From assembly GCF_018252635.1 (NCBI RefSeq), contig NZ_JAGTXM010000010.1, positions 1 to 33,214 of the forward strand: 33,214 bases of DNA, written 5' to 3'. The notes below the pieces were generated by a model. The model searched no databases, had not been told where the DNA came from, and worked only from the letters and a program-made list of their open reading frames with translations. A program made the position numbers and the translations under genes. This stretch comes from Citrobacter amalonaticus (GTDB taxonomy: Bacteria; Pseudomonadota; Gammaproteobacteria; Enterobacterales; Enterobacteriaceae). Below, one piece after another: positions 33,080-33,214 of the stretch. Within the stretch, counting starts at the first letter, position 1. Every line of letters begins with the position of its first letter.

Positions 33080-33214
33080 GCGACAGAGCGCTAAAGCGCG
33101 TCGCAACTGCTCTTTAACAATTTATCAGACAATCTGTGTGGGCACTCAAAGTGACATGGATTCTTAACGTCGCAAGACGAAAAATGAATACCAAGTCTCA
33201 AAGAGTGAACACGT
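33080..33214 (+). other. rRNA operon leader with boxB and boxA antitermination signals
   Basis: boxB is the hairpin GCGAC (33080-33084) / GTCGC (33100-33104) with an inner GCGC / GCGC pair. boxA is TGCTCTTTAACA (33108-33119), the NusB-NusE binding site. The leader continues to the window edge without reaching the 16S gene. Adjacent purHD identifies the operon as the equivalent of rrnE. Confidence 0.93.

Overview
This window is a housekeeping stretch of an enterobacterial chromosome (Enterobacteriaceae, close to Escherichia, Salmonella and Citrobacter). Gene order, protein lengths and regulatory sites match the E. coli tufB to rrnE region almost gene for gene. RpoB (1342 aa), RpoC (1407), NusG (181), L1 (234), L10 (165), L7/L12 (121), ThiH (377), NudC (257), HemE (354), PurH (529) and PurD (429) all have the expected E. 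coli lengths. The genus cannot be fixed from the sequence alone. The rpoC-thiH interval differs from E. coli as I remember it, and a Citrobacter-like genome is a reasonable guess.

Left part, + strand (1-12742): the end of tufB, then secE-nusG, rplK-rplA, rplJ-rplL and rpoB-rpoC, which encode part of the Sec translocon, transcription elongation factor NusG, ribosomal proteins and the two large RNA polymerase subunits. Regulatory sites include the promoters for L11 and L10, the L10 leader, the rplL-rpoB attenuator and a strong terminator after rpoC. An ERIC repeat sits inside the L11 mRNA leader, where the L1 translational operator is expected.

Accessory patch, - strand (12743-15480): a REP cluster, a PTS IIB-IIA gene pair of the lactose/cellobiose type with no IIC permease, and a two-TM sensor diguanylate cyclase with a dCache-like periplasmic domain and no recognisable I-site. 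A structured gene-free stretch of unknown role follows.

Thiamin operon, - strand (15482-21126): a TPP riboswitch followed by thiC-thiE-thiF-thiS-thiG-thiH. The genes are overlapping or nearly so, and a strong terminator closes the operon.

Middle (21182-26250): rsd (anti-sigma-70, - strand), then on the + strand nudC, a second ERIC, hemE, nfi, yjaG, hupA and yjaH.

Right part: the zinc and envelope stress module zraP / zraSR is divergently transcribed from two sigma-54 promoters flanking two palindromic ZraR-type sites. The purHD operon is on the - strand with a PurR box. The window closes with the tandem P1/P2 promoters and leader (boxB/boxA) of an rRNA operon, rrnE by position, and ends before 16S.

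I see no prophage, IS element, CRISPR array, tRNA gene or convincing new multi-gene system. The most interesting items are the ERIC in the L1 operator region, the orphan PTS pair beside a c-di-GMP sensor, and a DnaA box with oriC-like flanks just upstream of the rRNA promoters.
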